Below are positions 1 through 13,227 of a stretch of DNA of 64,000 nucleotides, one piece after another (positions within the stretch are counted from its first letter, which is position 1; each line of letters opens with the position of its first letter). This DNA is from Polytrichum commune (taxonomy: Eukaryota; Streptophyta; Polytrichopsida; Polytrichales; Polytrichaceae), in the NCBI GenBank assembly GCA_950295325.1, contig OX485809.1, positions 25,558,144 through 25,622,143 on the forward strand, given 5' to 3'. The notes under the pieces are model-generated. The model made no database searches. It saw only the letters and a program-made list of their open reading frames with translations, and was not told the DNA's origin. The translations under genes and the position numbers were made by a program.

Positions 1-1742
1 AGGTTGAATGGGTAAATGATGGAGACCCTAGCATTGTTGACCACATAAATGAACAAATGTATAAATTGAATGAACACATAAATGTTAGTACATCTTCATC
101 TTCAGACTACTGTAGTTCAGCCTATATGTCATATGTGCCAAGTACAAATGTATCTGAAGAGGATCGTTTGGAAAGGGAGAAACTTACCCCTAGCTACATC
201 TCGGAAATGGTTCATTGAAAAAGGGTCACCAAGGATATGATAACCTTGACATGTTGTGTGCTATGAAAGAAGAGGACATGTTTGCGGGTGGCACGTGGAA
301 CTCTCCTTTGAGCCAACTAGCCGGATTTGAATGGGAGGGTGTGCAACAAGTTTAGTTGACAACATAAAGAGGTTTATCCAACCATATTGTTGTTTTCAAA
401 AGAATTGGACTCATGATATATTTGTACGGTTGTGTAAGTACACTAACATATATGCATCCACATGTCCGGTAATTAGGAAATGGACACCTATATGTGTGGA
501 CGAGATGAGAAGTTTTTTTGGAAGTTTGTTTCATGATGGGATTTAAAAAATTATCCTCTGAGTCATATCGTTTGCATTGGTCCAAATAATTACTATGGAG
601 AACACCAGAAATTACTAGGGCAATGAAAAGAAAACGATATGAAGCAATAGTTAGGTGCTTGCATTTGGTTGATAATGACTTGGTTGTGACTGACAAAATC
701 CAACCTGCGTATAGTCCAATAGCCAAGATAAAATGGTTAGTGAATGAGCACAACTCTTTATACGCCAAATTTTGGCATCTTGAGCAAAACCTAACTGTCG
801 ATGAGATGATGGTTAGGTATATGGGGAAGAGGTCTCCCATAAGACAATACTTGAAAATAAAACCTTGCCGGTATGGGCTCAAGTGTTGGGCATTGGCCAA
901 TGCCAAATCTAAGTTTGTACAAAAGTTAGAGGTTTATTGTGGAAAAGAAGAGTCATTGAGTGCAAAGGATGAAGCACTAGTTGGCTACAAAGTCGTAATG
1001 CGTCTTCTAGAAGGGTTGGAAGATAAAGGCCATATTGTAGCATGTGATAATTTTTTTACCTCACCCAAATTGTTTTGGGATTTGATGTTGAAAGGGATAG
1101 GTGCAATGGGCACTACCAAGACCAATAAAAAGGGATGGCCACAAGCATTGACTTTGGCTAAAGAGGGTCCGGAGAGGGGGGACAGACATTGGAGAATGCA
1201 CGCATCTAATTTACCAACAGCAGTAACTTGGTATGACAATAAGCCAGTTAGTTTCTTAAACATGGCGTTCTCACCTATTAACATGAATGATGATGTGTTT
1301 GTGAAAAGGTGGCATAAGACCGCGGAGAAGTCCATTCCTTCTTCCCCAAATCTAGTTCATTACCAAGCTTACATGAGAGGTGTGGATGTGGCAGATCAAC
1401 TTTGAGGCTACCACACCGTTCAAAACAAAGATCACAAGTGGTGGCATCGTTTATTTATGCACACTCTTGACACGTCATTGGTAAACTCATGGGTCATGTA
1501 TAGAAGTAACATGCAAGAGAAGGGTGAAAAAAAAATTATCCCATAGGGAATTCAATTATGCAATAGCAAAGAAACTAACGTTGTTTGGTAAACGGCCTAC
1601 AACTACATGCATGACGGAAAGTGGAGTTAGAAATGCACACATGCTTCATTATAGCATGATGTGGAGTGGGCATAAAGAAAGGAAAAGAAGAAAGTGTGGA
1701 ACATGTGGTAAAAAAACAACAATATTATTGCCCTACATGTGA
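1..1742 (+). pseudogene. piggyBac-type transposase pseudogene (DDE_Tnp_1_7), 5' end outside window
   Basis: Relic of a cut-and-paste piggyBac transposase. In frame segments from about 331 to 546, 623 to 1405 and 1524 to 1742 the order matches the family: the KWTPICVDEMRSFFG helix, the core with LTVDEMMVRYMGKRSP (first Asp), IVACDNFFTSPKLF (second Asp), and MRGVDVADQL (third Asp), then a basic tail with a CGTC pair and, one frame over, a CPTC pair, the C-terminal Cys-rich finger. Breaks seen: several stops before position 620, a TGA directly after VADQL at 1402-1404, a frameshift at an A-run near 1526-1533, and a further frameshift inside the finger. All three catalytic Asp positions survive. 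The left terminus is outside the window and I could not identify a TTAA-flanked right terminus. The antisense open frame at 352-906 is a shadow of this gene. Identification of the family is confident; activity is excluded by the breaks. Confidence 0.88.
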
Positions 1743-3957
1743 CGGCTAAGCACTTTGCCTAGGTCAATGTCTTGTGACATGGCATGCAAAATAGTCACAA
1801 ATTAAATTTGAATGTTTACTACATAAGGGTGAGGGGTGGGTAAGAACTAGTGCTTGTAGGGGGGTTGAAGAGGGTCAATTCCTCCCACTAGCAATTTCTT
1901 GATATATATACATTTGTACATGAAATAAAAGAAATTATGCACAATATCATATATACGGGATGTAATATGTGAAGCAATTTGGAGATAATTACACATGAGA
2001 TGATATTGAGTAGGTGTTGTAGGTAGAAAGGATGAAGTATTGGTAGGGCGGGTAGGAAATTTTTGGCTTTGCCCGAAAGAATCCGAGCATATAAATGGGC
2101 AGAACCAAAATTGTATTCACACTGCCTAAGGGGATGGGAGTTTTCCACATGAGGGTGACTAGAAAACAATCAATGGACTTTGACTAACCATAACTTCGCC
2201 AAAAATAATCCAAACCAATATTTTTAAAATGGGAGAGTACTCTATTTTGAATGGGGAATATGCGTATATACTTTCTTTGAGAGTCCATAGTCAACCCGTC
2301 ATTCAACTATAGAAAAAACTAGTATTTTCAAAGTTGCCCCTACATGGGTTATTAAACTTTGACACCGTTGGATTTTATGAGATTTCCATGGATTTTATAT
2401 TTTCTTGGACCATAGAATGTGTGCTCAACTTATGTAACACACCCAAAAGCAGGATCAAGAAAAAAATTAAAGGCTTGAACTTTGTGTAACAATGGAGGTG
2501 GTTTGAAATTTAAGGATCCCATGTAATGGACCCTGGAGCAAGAAAGGGCTAAGCAATTGAGAATATATATATTGGAGTAGCCTCCACATCCTTTTAAGAC
2601 TGTAATAGTGGAGGCATCGCAAATACAATGCAAATTGTTAATCTATACATTTGTAATAATGTAACCCCAAAATGTGTTAGATAATAATGCATCTACCTTG
2701 AGGGTAATAACAACATAGTTTCCATGTAAAGCTTACTTTAAAGCATGATTTGTTTGAAGAGAGCATTTTCTAGTCCATTGATAGAGGGTTTGACATAAGT
2801 AGAGGATCCATTAGCTTATTGGTTCAACAAAATAGAGTCCTCTCTTCATTTTGGTGCCATAAGATGGGCTCTAGATCTATGTTGACTAGTGGGACTTGAT
2901 CATCCAAGTGGGATGCGGTGATGATCATGATGCCTTTGCTCCCTCTAAGGAGTGTTATAGGGAGATGTCGTGATGACAATGGAGATGCTATCACTATTTC
3001 TTGCAAACTTGAGTCTACACTACAAGTCACTACAAGGCCTATGAGAGCAAGCATGATCAAGTATATAAAAAAAGTGCTCCGGTACACTAAAACCATAATT
3101 TTTTTGGTCAAATGCCTAAAAGTAGTACCAATGTGTTGTTTAAATTGGGGATTTTTTCATGGCGCCCTTTATTGTTGTGTTTGGTACTCAAATATAGAAT
3201 ATGAAGATGAATCTTCAAAACTTAACATTAAAAGTACTACTCAAAAGGTAACGGCTAAATCTGGTTTTGGATGTAGATTTCGTAACCTTGAATATTTTGA
3301 AGTTGGATTTTTTCTCATGTTCCTTGGATTCATCTTAAACTTGAAGGTATCATAACATAATTTTGTAGAAAAACATCAATTTAATGTAATCTTATCATGT
3401 TTTCAACAAATTTTAGGCAATAATGTGTTCATAATATCAACTTGCACACTACTTGCACTGTCTTCTAAAATATGTAGACCTTTCTTATAAAGTAATTTGT
3501 CAACATAAATTACTTGGCTTGGACCAATGTGTTTTTTAAAAAATGTTTATGATTTTTTCCTTCAGAAATTTCAAAGTTAATATATAATTTTGAATCACTT
3601 TCACTTTCACTTGTGCACGATAACGGAGTTGTGTACTTGACTGTGCTTGCGCCCCTATGGTAAATAGTTTGGGCATACACCTTATACTGAGGTCCACAAT
3701 ATACAAATCACACAAGAAATAGTGTGCATCCATTTTTACACTTGAATCTTCCATCACTCACTATATTCTCATTCGTTCACTTCTAGTTGTGGGTAAGGTA
3801 TCAAATGAAAGTATTGAGAATGCAAACCAAAAAGCCTAATCTCCTTTCCTAATGACACCCACAATATTATCCAGGCCATAGTATTTACCTGGTCTTTATT
3901 AAATGTGGAAAAAAGCTCAATAGGGTGGCCCACAATAGCTACCGTAATCAATGTAGT
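1743..3957. other. Intergenic, no gene recognised
   Basis: AT-rich stretch with only short unrelated open frames. Part of it may be the 3' end of the piggyBac element, but no terminal repeat could be paired. Nothing recognisable is encoded on either strand. Confidence 0.5.
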
Positions 3958-4066
3958 GTGGATACGGCTGGGGCAAACCACCCTGTACACTAGTTCCTTG
4001 GAGGCAAGGGTTTGGACATCCAACAAGGAACAAGTGTATGGGTTGGTTCGCCCAAACCGTGTTGAT
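3958..4066. repeat. Imperfect inverted repeat (hairpin, arms about 43 bp)
   Basis: The arm at 3958-4000, reverse-complemented, aligns with 4024-4066 (shared core CAAGGAAC.AGTGTA..GG.TGGTT.GCCC), separated by a 23-bp loop. Arms are mostly complementary with scattered mismatches. It could be a small foldback element or a transcribed hairpin; no coding content. Confidence 0.5.
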
Positions 4067-4119
4067 ACCACTTGGAGTTACATGTGACATGAGTTTTGGA
4101 TCACAGATCATAGTCCTTA

Positions 4120-4493
4120 GGGCCGGTTTACACTACGGTGGAGAAGTCCACCGGTCATGAAAAAAAGGGCGTTTCTCAATTGTGATTGGTCGAAAATGCA
4201 ACTCTTGACCGGTGGGTGTTTACACTAGGTGAGGAAAACAATGGTGGTGAACTTTTCTCATGGATGATAAAATGACATGGCGACCTACATGGCGCCACTT
4301 TTTGGAGTTGGGCTTCTCCAGCCTCAAGAGGCCGGACAAGAAACTCCTCCTCCGGAGAAGCCCAACTCAATAAAAATATTTTATTGCCTTTAATTCTTCT
4401 CTGGCACATCCACCATTTGCCTCATATAACCATGTCTTGGCCAAGCATTCTTGACCGACCGGAGGCCTTCTCCACCGTAGTGTAAACCGGCCC
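4120..4493. mobile_element. Harbinger/Tourist-type MITE, 374 bp, TSD TTA
   Basis: Near-perfect terminal inverted repeats: GGGCCGGTTTACACTACGG at 4120 and its reverse complement ending at 4493. TTA is duplicated at 4117-4119 and 4494-4496. A 3-bp TTA/TAA duplication with G-rich termini is the PIF/Harbinger (Tourist) signature. No transposase is encoded, so it is non-autonomous. A related element with terminus GGGGCGGTTTACACTATGG lies at 22674-23236. Confidence 0.85.
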
Positions 4494-4496
4494 TTA

Positions 4497-7400
4497 GTAC
4501 CACAACCCACTGTGGCAACATCTTGACAGGTATGGAGTACCAAGAATTCTAATGAAATGTAAATCTTCAATGCTTGAAATTTATTCGGGTAAGCGGAGGT
4601 CATAGCCTGTTGAACCAAAAACACCAAGTTACCACTCAATGCCTCATCAATGTATGTAATTCACAATTCAAAATCAAATCGTAAGGATTCAATCTTTCAC
4701 TCATCTTTCATAAACTGAAATCATACATAAGCAGGTAGAGGGTACCAACAGTTTGAGCTATTGCACGTACATATGACTATGTGGTTGATATAAAAAAAAA
4801 AAAAACCGATTTGAGACTTTGGGCTAACCATAGGTATAAAAAATATATAGCCTTGATCGATTATTTAATGAATATTCAAATTGAAAACCATTAGCTTCTT
4901 TAATCCAGCCCCCATGCCCCGTGTATGATGGCCTTGGATATGATGAGGACCCCTCCCTAGCTTCAACCCAACATAGTTGGGTACTAGACCCAAGCTATAT
5001 CAAAACCCAACTAGTAGTGGTACGCAAAGTCACATGGCCACCTACATGATCCCATCCGGTTCGGTTGCAGGAACCGTCCCCTTGCATCTCAGGTACCGAC
5101 CCCCTTGCATACACGGGTACCGGCCCCCATTTATGCCCATAACTAACCCCTTTTGTGCCCACAAATAGGACTGACCCCCCCTCGTGAATACAATGGCTAG
5201 AATAGGCATTAACAAGCCACCTTAAACCCATTTTGAACTGACTCGAGATAGAGTGAAACCCGTTACCTGCCCCATATGGAGGCAACGAAGGCCTGGTATG
5301 AGGTGAAGCCACAAATGGTACCTAAACCCGTCACTCTGTGGGCCTGGGCACTCCTTTTCCATGGGGAATGGTTCAAGGTAGTAGAATGTTGACGGTTGGG
5401 AGACGTTTATAGGTGTCGCTTTTGGATGGGTGTGGGTTTTAGCACCCTCTACCTTGCAAAGTGCCCAAACGACATTTTTGTATAGAGAATTCGTAGGATT
5501 CCAACCAGATTTGCAATAACCAACAGGAATAATATTATGTCATGCCAGATAGTCAACTACGGAACAAAATAATATTTTAAGAAAAAAGAAAGAAGAAGAA
5601 GGTGCAAATTGACAGAGTTGCAAGAAGATACATACGTACATGAAATGTTGACTTGTGTCGAGATGTCCCTGGATCAATTACCGACAGACTTATCCCCGAG
5701 TTCCAATCCAGAATAGTTGTCTTTGTGTTGATCTAGTATCAAGCAAACCCATTTCCAGAAATCACTCCTCACAATCCGGCTGAATGCCAGCAGGAACAAA
5801 CAATGGTCTGCAAGCCACATGTTTGGAAGAGGTTAGATGTTGGTTTGGATAGTCATCCTTGACTACCTATTATTTTCCTCCATGAAACAAGTGACCCACT
5901 TGAAGTTGGACAAGTGGTGGCACTTATTTCAATGCACATGATCATGCAAAGGATCGATTCCACACGCCTCTAAGTTACGTAAGTAACTTGATGGTTCCTC
6001 AGGCGATTCCAAAAGAAATTCAGACAAGATTTGTGGACATGCTAAGCTCCCAGGAAAAGATTGCCGGCACCAATTAAATTCTCCACATACATATAAGGCA
6101 AGCCATGTCGATGCTATGGTGGGTATTTAAGGCACCATGCGCCACAGTGTCTGAAAGACAGAATTGTATCTCAAGCATGAATTAGGACAAGGAAGACATT
6201 TGACCAAACTCCACCTTTTAACTTGAGCCCTTCAAACGTTTACCTTGAAGTGCCTAAGTTAACTTAGCTGGAGTTAGAGGCCAATGTTTCTCCTCTAAAG
6301 TCCAAGTAGAAAAAATGTCTCCATCGCGAATCTAGCTACTAAGCAGTGTTGGATCCTTTTGATTCACTAGATATCGTAAAGAATATGATTTCTGGCATCA
6401 ATACGAGCCTACTCCGTAGGCCCCTGCCCTAATCCTGTGCGTGGCTCTTGTTCCGACTCCCCAGTACAACTTGTGGCCAATCCTGCATCACCTGTGATGC
6501 CATCACCAAGAAGTATCCCTAGATACACTTTTCACAAGCAAAAGCATCGAACTTTCCGAAAAAGTTGGAATGTTAACCTTTGCAACTTCAGGAGGAAGTC
6601 AAAGCAAATGAAGCTTATATTCCCAGACTAACAAAGTTCTGGCCATGGTACGTGGACAATGATTGTCCTTACGACACTTATGTACTTCAAGAAAACCAAG
6701 TCCGGACCAGCTCAGAACCCCTGAAGAATGTCTGAAGACTGTTTGCTTATTAGTAAACTTGTACCTATGTCGGTTGCTTAGGTCAAATGGTGGTGTTACC
6801 AAAGCTAAGACAAGATCAACCTAAACTTTGCAAGTTTCAAAACCAGAACCAGTACCCAGTTCCAACATTACGAATCACGAACCAACAGAATAATTATACG
6901 CAGGCTTGAGATTATTGTGGCCATTCTGAGATCGACAATTTAAAGAGCACTCTGTTGGAGCATATAGACCTAATCAGTAATTATAGAACTAATAATTTAG
7001 CTCCATAAGCTACATCTTCTATTTTTTGTGAAATAATAGTACAGTGATCTTATGTTGGGAGCCCACTTCATTTTTGTGAAACGACATTGCAGCCAATATG
7101 ATGTAACCTATGCACATGTAATTCTATAAACCAGAATGATTCTATCAACTTGGAATAGTGCAGTTCCTCTTAACTTGACCAAAGCGAAGACAATTCTTGA
7201 GCCTTAGCAACAAATAAACACTTTTGACGTACTAGATAGCATAGTTTTATATCTCAAAAATGATGGTGGGAAGTTTGAACACCTGTTGCTCCATTCACAA
7301 TCGGCTAAATTTACATGCACATAGCTACACACGTAATATAATATACTTGGCTTGAACTCCAACAGAAACTATTTATAAGTTCACTGGTTCGCTCTATATA

Positions 7401-7581
7401 AGAAGGCAGGAAACATAGCAAGTGGATAATTTGAAATACCCCATATCATAAATAAGTTCTCAATGACTTATGGAAGCACACAGATGAACTCGTCGCTTGT
7501 CCAACATTTTAGAAGCCCACTAATGGTGTCCCTCGGCATGTTTCAAACAGCGGGCAAATAGCATAACAATGAATTCCTGTG
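4497..7581. other. Intergenic, no gene recognised
   Basis: About 3 kb downstream of the minus-strand HMA gene. Only short open frames without recognisable domains. The GC-richer block 4960-5330 holds repeated GGTACCGG-like motifs but no convincing coding pattern. Confidence 0.45.
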
Positions 7582-8986
7582 TTAATCTGAGTCCTTGTCA
7601 TCATGTTTCCCAATTGGACCTTCATATTCTTGGTATTGGCGCCCACAGCACGCACATGAAACATTTGTGTACTCAAAGCACCAAGGGCAACAAGTCGGGT
7701 GCTTGAAGTAGTGCATATTTGTGATGTAGCCTTGGGATGTGCACTCCTTACTTGGAAAATCGGGACTGTAACAGCACACGGCCAGAGTAGTTTCTGTGGG
7801 ATCGTCGGCCGGATCAGTACAAGCGCTCTCACAATCTGATTTATCTGTTCTCATCTCAGTCCAAATGTGTGGTGGAACCACATATTGCGCACCCCCCTTT
7901 GCACATGTTGTCTTGGGTGATTTCTTTTTACAATCGCATTCTGCCGAACATTCACTGGACTGAATGATTTCTGCATTTCGGTCGACCTTCTTTGCTTTTT
8001 TCAGCACGGCCGAGCGGAACTTTGGAGTACAGGCTCCTGGAATTGCAACAACGCTAACTCTCTGCGCCGCTCGGTCAGTTTTGACATCAAAAACACCTAC
8101 AGGAGTCATTGAATGTCCATCAGCAGACATATATGTAGACTCACAAACATTAGACTGCAACTTACTGCACCTTGACGTTAATCACTTAATTAATTAACTC
8201 ATATGCAGGAAAGTCCTACAACGTACCTTAGTTCTGTAAGTTCAACATTGGCAGATAATTGTACAGCTATTGAATTTCAAGCATCGAAAATAACACCAAA
8301 TCAAGATCAAGAATTTCAGGGTCCTCAACGCATTTTATTTATGAGGATTTAAAACTGTCAAGTTTCAGAGGTTGAGTATGGACTAGAAGTTGATCTATTG
8401 AGACATAAAAATCGGATAGCATGAAACACTCACCATGTACTTTCCGAATGGCGTCAATTATCTTCTCTTCACACTTGAGACAGCATAACCCCTCCACTTC
8501 CAGCTCTACCTTCTGTTATCATCAAATATGCCATTAATCAGCCATATTGTGTTATATGGCTATGTATACTATTGCTTTTATTGGCAAGATTGCACATGGG
8601 CATGGCTGATGGTATCTATTAACATTACAAAGTTCTGATCATCGCATGGTTGATCTGGAGCCATCAGGTAATGCAAAGGGACATGGCCAAATTAATAACA
8701 TACCTTCTCCTACTTTCTACGGTCGGTGTAAGAGAAATACATAATACTTTGCATCACATCCCACACAAATGCAATTCTGTATTTATGTACAAATCACACC
8801 TACTTTTACATGCAAGTCTGTTTTTCTAGACATGCCACTGTTCAGAGCGACAAGAAACTGCAGGGTGCTGTGGACCTGCAACACTTGATTTCTCATTACC
8901 TGCAATTGGTTGACATTGATAATGTTAGTCCCATTGCAATACCCTTTCATCCAGCTGGGTATGTCGCACTCTGATCTTGCATATAC
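7582..8986 (-). CDS. Heavy-metal-associated (HMA) domain protein, copy 1 (three exons, first exon not found)
   Basis: Plant HMA-domain protein, probably binding a soft metal ion through a Cys pair. Exons inferred from splice signals: 8900-8986 (29 codons, contains CDIPSWMKGY), 8434-8512 (KVELEVEGLCCLKCEEKII, the metal-binding loop in strand-helix context) and 7582-8096 (begins GVFDVKTDRAAQRVSVV, the remaining HMA strands, then a long Cys-rich tail ending in a stop). All junctions are GT..AG and phases agree. The Cys-rich tail (CDCKKK, CCPWCF, CACCG) is unusual and could add binding sites. The C-terminus ends DDKDSD with no CaaX box, so it is an HPP-like rather than isoprenylated HIPP protein. 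Exon sizes 87 and 79 nt mirror 87 and 76 nt in copy 2 at 23960-24895. The exon with the start codon was not identified, so the N-terminus is open. Confidence 0.72.
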
Positions 8987-9619
8987 CTGCATGGCGCCAA
9001 AACAACGTGCAACTATTACCCACTCTCTACCTAGTAAAAAGTGCATAATACAAGACTTGATTATAAGCCGACTCCTGGATTTCACGAATCAATCAGATAT
9101 TACATGAAAGTGCCAGGAACTAATCAATTAGTGTCATCATCGCATGACATTTATATATATTCAGCCTTGAATCCAAACCAAATTCTCACCAGAGGCCATG
9201 CCATTTCCTGCAGGCTGTTAAAGGCAGCAAAGACTTTAGGTTTGTTATTGTAGTTTGGTAGTACTCTGGATTGTGATAATGTTGACAGATGAACTGGAAA
9301 ACCATGTGAATTCTTCCAGAGTCTAGAGTAGGAAGATGAGTGTCCTGGCTTTGGAGAGATTAATGGGACTCTCGGCAATTTATAATGATCTGCAGGCTAT
9401 GGACTAGATAACCCCCCAGGGACACCGGGAGGTCGATTCGAGCATGTAGCTTCGATCCCCTTGAATTTAGTTCCCCCAGTTGCATGATCTGAGTGGCCCA
9501 CATCTGTGCATGTCATCTAGGTTCAAGCCTAGTTCAAGGCGAGTCCCAAGCACCTGGAGAATCAAAGAACCAGCTACAGGAATAACATAAAATGAAATGC
9601 AACTATGGTATTCTCAAAG
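8987..9619. other. Probable 5' region or first intron of HMA gene copy 1
   Basis: Lies directly upstream (minus strand) of the first identified exon of the HMA gene and ends where the LINE begins. A first exon is expected here or beyond the LINE insertion, but no start codon with a matching donor site could be chosen. Confidence 0.3.
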
Positions 9620-9626
9620 CACTACA

Positions 9627-12600
9627 CTAAATTTTGTATTTAGTGTCACCAAGCCTATTTGACTTGCTCAATACTAAGGGCCACTTCACACACGAGCCAA
9701 GAGCCGTGAAGGTGAATTGGGGGAGCCCAAACGAAGTGTACAAAGGCTGTCCCCAAGGCACTTCCAAACTCATGTAGTGTTGCCACATGATGTTAGCAAC
9801 ATACCGCCATCCTTGTTGAACGAGTGGACAGCTAAAGGACCTATGCTCCATGAATTTCATTGATTGCAAGCCATAGTGAGGACAACCTTTATCAATGTCC
9901 GCTGAGATTTTCCCGCGCCAATCATTCACTGCCACTACCTTATGGATAACCGACCAAAGAAAGGCACCTTTTTTTGTGCCTTAGCTTTGTGCCAGATTAT
10001 ATTCCACTTAGCTAAGTGGAAGGGAGGATTTCATTTTGCCACTTATGTGGTATTGACTTCTTAAGGACCACTTGCTTAGTAATTTATTTCCTCCCAACTT
10101 GGCCGAGTATGCCAAGAAGGGAATGCCCTCTCACAACGAACAAGGTCAAAAAAATAATTGATCAAGCTTTCCAAAGAACAAATTGAATTGGATTTGTTTG
10201 TTTCCTTTTGCAAGGCTATCCACCTGATGGGCGTCATCCAACTTGAGAAGGCCATTGGTGGTGTTGCATTCTTAGTAGTTAGTTACTCTTTCGTAAAAGT
10301 GAAGTATTATGAGTCAACAATAGATTTGGAGAAAGTGCTCATGAACTCCGGGCTAAATTGAATAGGGCCAGAGCTAAATTCCTCGAGGTAGCCAACGCTA
10401 ACGACCAATTCAGGTAGTGTATTCTCCATATTTCTATAGAGGCCAACCCAATCCTATGAATTAAATTGAACACTTTGCTAGTTGAGCATCATGTCTCGGA
10501 AAGTTCTGTAAAATTCCAACAACTTAATCCAAAAGTCATGATAAATTTCTAGCAAGGGTGAATTAGGTTTAGCGTCCTCCCAGTTCAAAAATTCATATAT
10601 CCGAGGATCCCAAATATCCCGGAAGTACCTCAATCCTTTCATATACAAGGTAACAACCTTTCCCATAAAAATGCCAAAATACAAACCTTGGTATTCCGTC
10701 CTCCAACAAAGATTAAGTTGCATAATGACCACGGAGAGAAGTACGCAACCGTTCTTGCCATTGCCTTCCAAGACTAAGTGATGTGATGCCAAACTTTGGA
10801 CTCACCTTTGGTAGAGAAATTAGGGGAGAACAACCAAAGAAAAGAAGGACCCGACAACCCATGGTAAAAGGTTGCAACTACGTACGTAATGCGATACCTC
10901 AACATAACATGGAGGGTAGTATAGCTTGAATAATCCATTTGCTCACAAGAGCTCTCATAGCATCCTCTGGCGAAGTAAGAATGAAGCCATCACCGTTCTT
11001 GGACATCATGCAGTTGTCCCAACTCACTTGTGCTCTTGCCATGTTTTCTGATCCAGACCACAAGTAATTGTGAAGTAAAGCTTTGGTTTTCCCCAAAACT
11101 CTCTTAGACCCTACCCAAATTGCGATGAAGTACCATAAGGATGACATCAAAACATGATTCACAATGAGGGTGTGTATTGCAAACAACAAGTTTGTGGAGT
11201 TCTTGAGTTTGCTCTTGATTCTATTTACCAAGAATTGGTCAACATCTTGTAGTTTCAATTATAGACCAAACAATGTACCTGGAAGTTTCGATTGGCGCGA
11301 CTCTTTTGCCCATTGAATTAATTCATGTGTGAGCAAAATATTATCTAAGATGAAATAAGGTGGAAGAAAGGCAATTTGATCACTATCAATTACCTCCACC
11401 AACAATGGTTGTAGTCAATGTTATAGGGCTTTGGCAAAGATCTTGTAGGTGGTGTTGAGGAGCGTGGTTGGTTGCTAATTGATCAGTCTTAAATGGTCTC
11501 TTTCTTTGCAAAGGAGTGCAATGAGTCCCCGCATTACCCTTTTTGGAAACCATTCATATGCCAAAGATTTCTTCACCATCACTATTTTGTTCATAAAACT
11601 TTAGAAAGCTTGGAAGAACTTGGCCATCAACCCATCTAGGCCTGGGTTTTTTCTTTTGCGAGTGCCTGGACCACTTTGGTGAGTTCCTCTTCAGTGAGTG
11701 GTGTTTCCAATACCTTCTGAGCAATTGGTGAGAATTTACTTAGTATGTAACTTAGTAATTCTACCCCATATTCCCTTCATAATTTATCTAGGGCCAGGCA
11801 TTCGTACAATTTGGAGTAGAATGAGTTGCTAACTTTAGCTAAGTTTGCCCTTGAGGACATGACAATATCATCTTCATCATATAGTTCCGTAATAACTGCC
11901 GGTTGTTCCCTCACCGAGGAAAATAAATATTTACTCATTTATCCCTAGATTGCATCTATCGGATACGAGACCAGATTTTTCACCCGTCCACTATCCTATC
12001 CACTAAGTTTTGTAGTTGAGCTCCGAGTTTCTTAACATTGGCCTTAGTTATTTCCTTGGTTGTATCAGAATGAAGAACAATTTGCCAAAATTCAAGATAT
12101 TTCCTTAGTCTAGTCTATTCTAGTCTGGTCTCGGTTGCTTTAGCTAGACAAAATTGTTTAAAATACCTGATTATTTTCCTCAATTTGGTGAAGAGAGGCA
12201 TTTGGGGAGGGGAGGCTACCCATAGTGCTTTAATCGGATTTTTGGCCTCTTGAAGAAATCTGGTACTGACTTTCCATGAGGAGCCAGTTAGAGCACTATT
12301 GCTAAGATTGACACGAAAGGAGACTGGATGGTGGTCGGAGAAGGTTGATTCATTCATGATCTTATAGTGCATAATATGAGAAGATGGAATTTTAAGTGAG
12401 CTAGAGAAAGAGTAAATCTATCCAGTCTAGCAAGAATATTGGTACCATCCTCCCTGATGTTGTCCCATAAGCAGAGAGGTCCATCATCTTTGCTAAATTA
12501 AACCTCAATATTATATTTGCTTTTAATGTATGCCCATGCCAACTCCTCTCTTAATCCCATGAGTTGACTACATGATGACATGGACCTATTTAAAAGATTT

Positions 12601-12818
12601 TCTACCATACTAAAATCTCCTGTCATAATCCACTTACAATCCATTGGAAGAGATTGGATTACTTCATACCACATGACATATTTTTCTCCCACCATGTTCA
12701 ATGCATAAACATTAAGAATGCCAAGGTGTCCGCCTTCTAATCCACTGAGTATGATTCTGGATAAATGATCCTTTGCTGGATTGATCCACATTTTGGGTTT
12801 CCAAAACACACTCTTCAA
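9627..12818 (-). pseudogene. LINE ORF2 relic: endonuclease, partial reverse transcriptase, zf-RVT
   Basis: Endonuclease part includes WIMTGDFSMVENL (APE-type GDFN motif with N to S) and downstream STFSDHHPVSFRV (conserved SDH). RT fingers are readable around 11280-11660 as LLNTTYKIFAKAL and DQIAFLPPYFILDNILLTHE. The text then passes within a few dozen residues to MKLQDVDQFLVNRIKSKL and ALLHNYLWSGSENMARAQVSWD (10899-11258). The palm block that should carry the SKAYD and F/YADD catalytic motifs is therefore missing, an internal deletion. The zf-RVT end reads WRGKISADIDKGCPH and EHRSFSCPLVQQGW (9780-9935). Non-functional. Confidence 0.78.
9635..9677. repeat. Truncated end of the TATTTAGTGTCA MITE family
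   Basis: TATTTAGTGTCACCAAG...CTTGCTCAATACTA matches the first 42 bp or so of the MITE copy at 20776. Only this end is present, at the 3' boundary of the LINE. Confidence 0.55.
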
Positions 12819-13227
12819 TCAAGTCTTCACCTTGTCCCTCTCTACTCACTAGGTGTCTAGAATGAATAGGTTGATGAGCCTCCACACTAAAAGGGACCTT
12901 GGCTAAAGTGACCTTTGCTTGGGTATTGACATAAGCTAGGATTTATTCTATTGTTGCAGTGGCACGTCTCTTGGTGCCGGAGACTTTATGTGTAGACCAT
13001 TTCATATTGGTGGGGCCAATACCCTTTGTAGTTAAAGAGGCCTCAAAGTGTTCTACCTCTTTTCCACATGGTTCTGAGCCTATCTGAGGATGCAAGATGT
13101 TGGATACGTGCATCATGGGGGTAATTTCTTTATGCCCTATTGTGCTCTTCTAGAGATTCCACCCTAATTTGTCTAAGCTCTTTGCTCACTTTTCCCTCAC
13201 TTTTCCCATGTTTTGACTTTGTGCAAT

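Noticed and set aside
352-906. 184-codon open frame antisense to the piggyBac gene
   Set aside because: It has no recognisable motif and overlaps the conserved transposase core on the other strand; it is a shadow frame.
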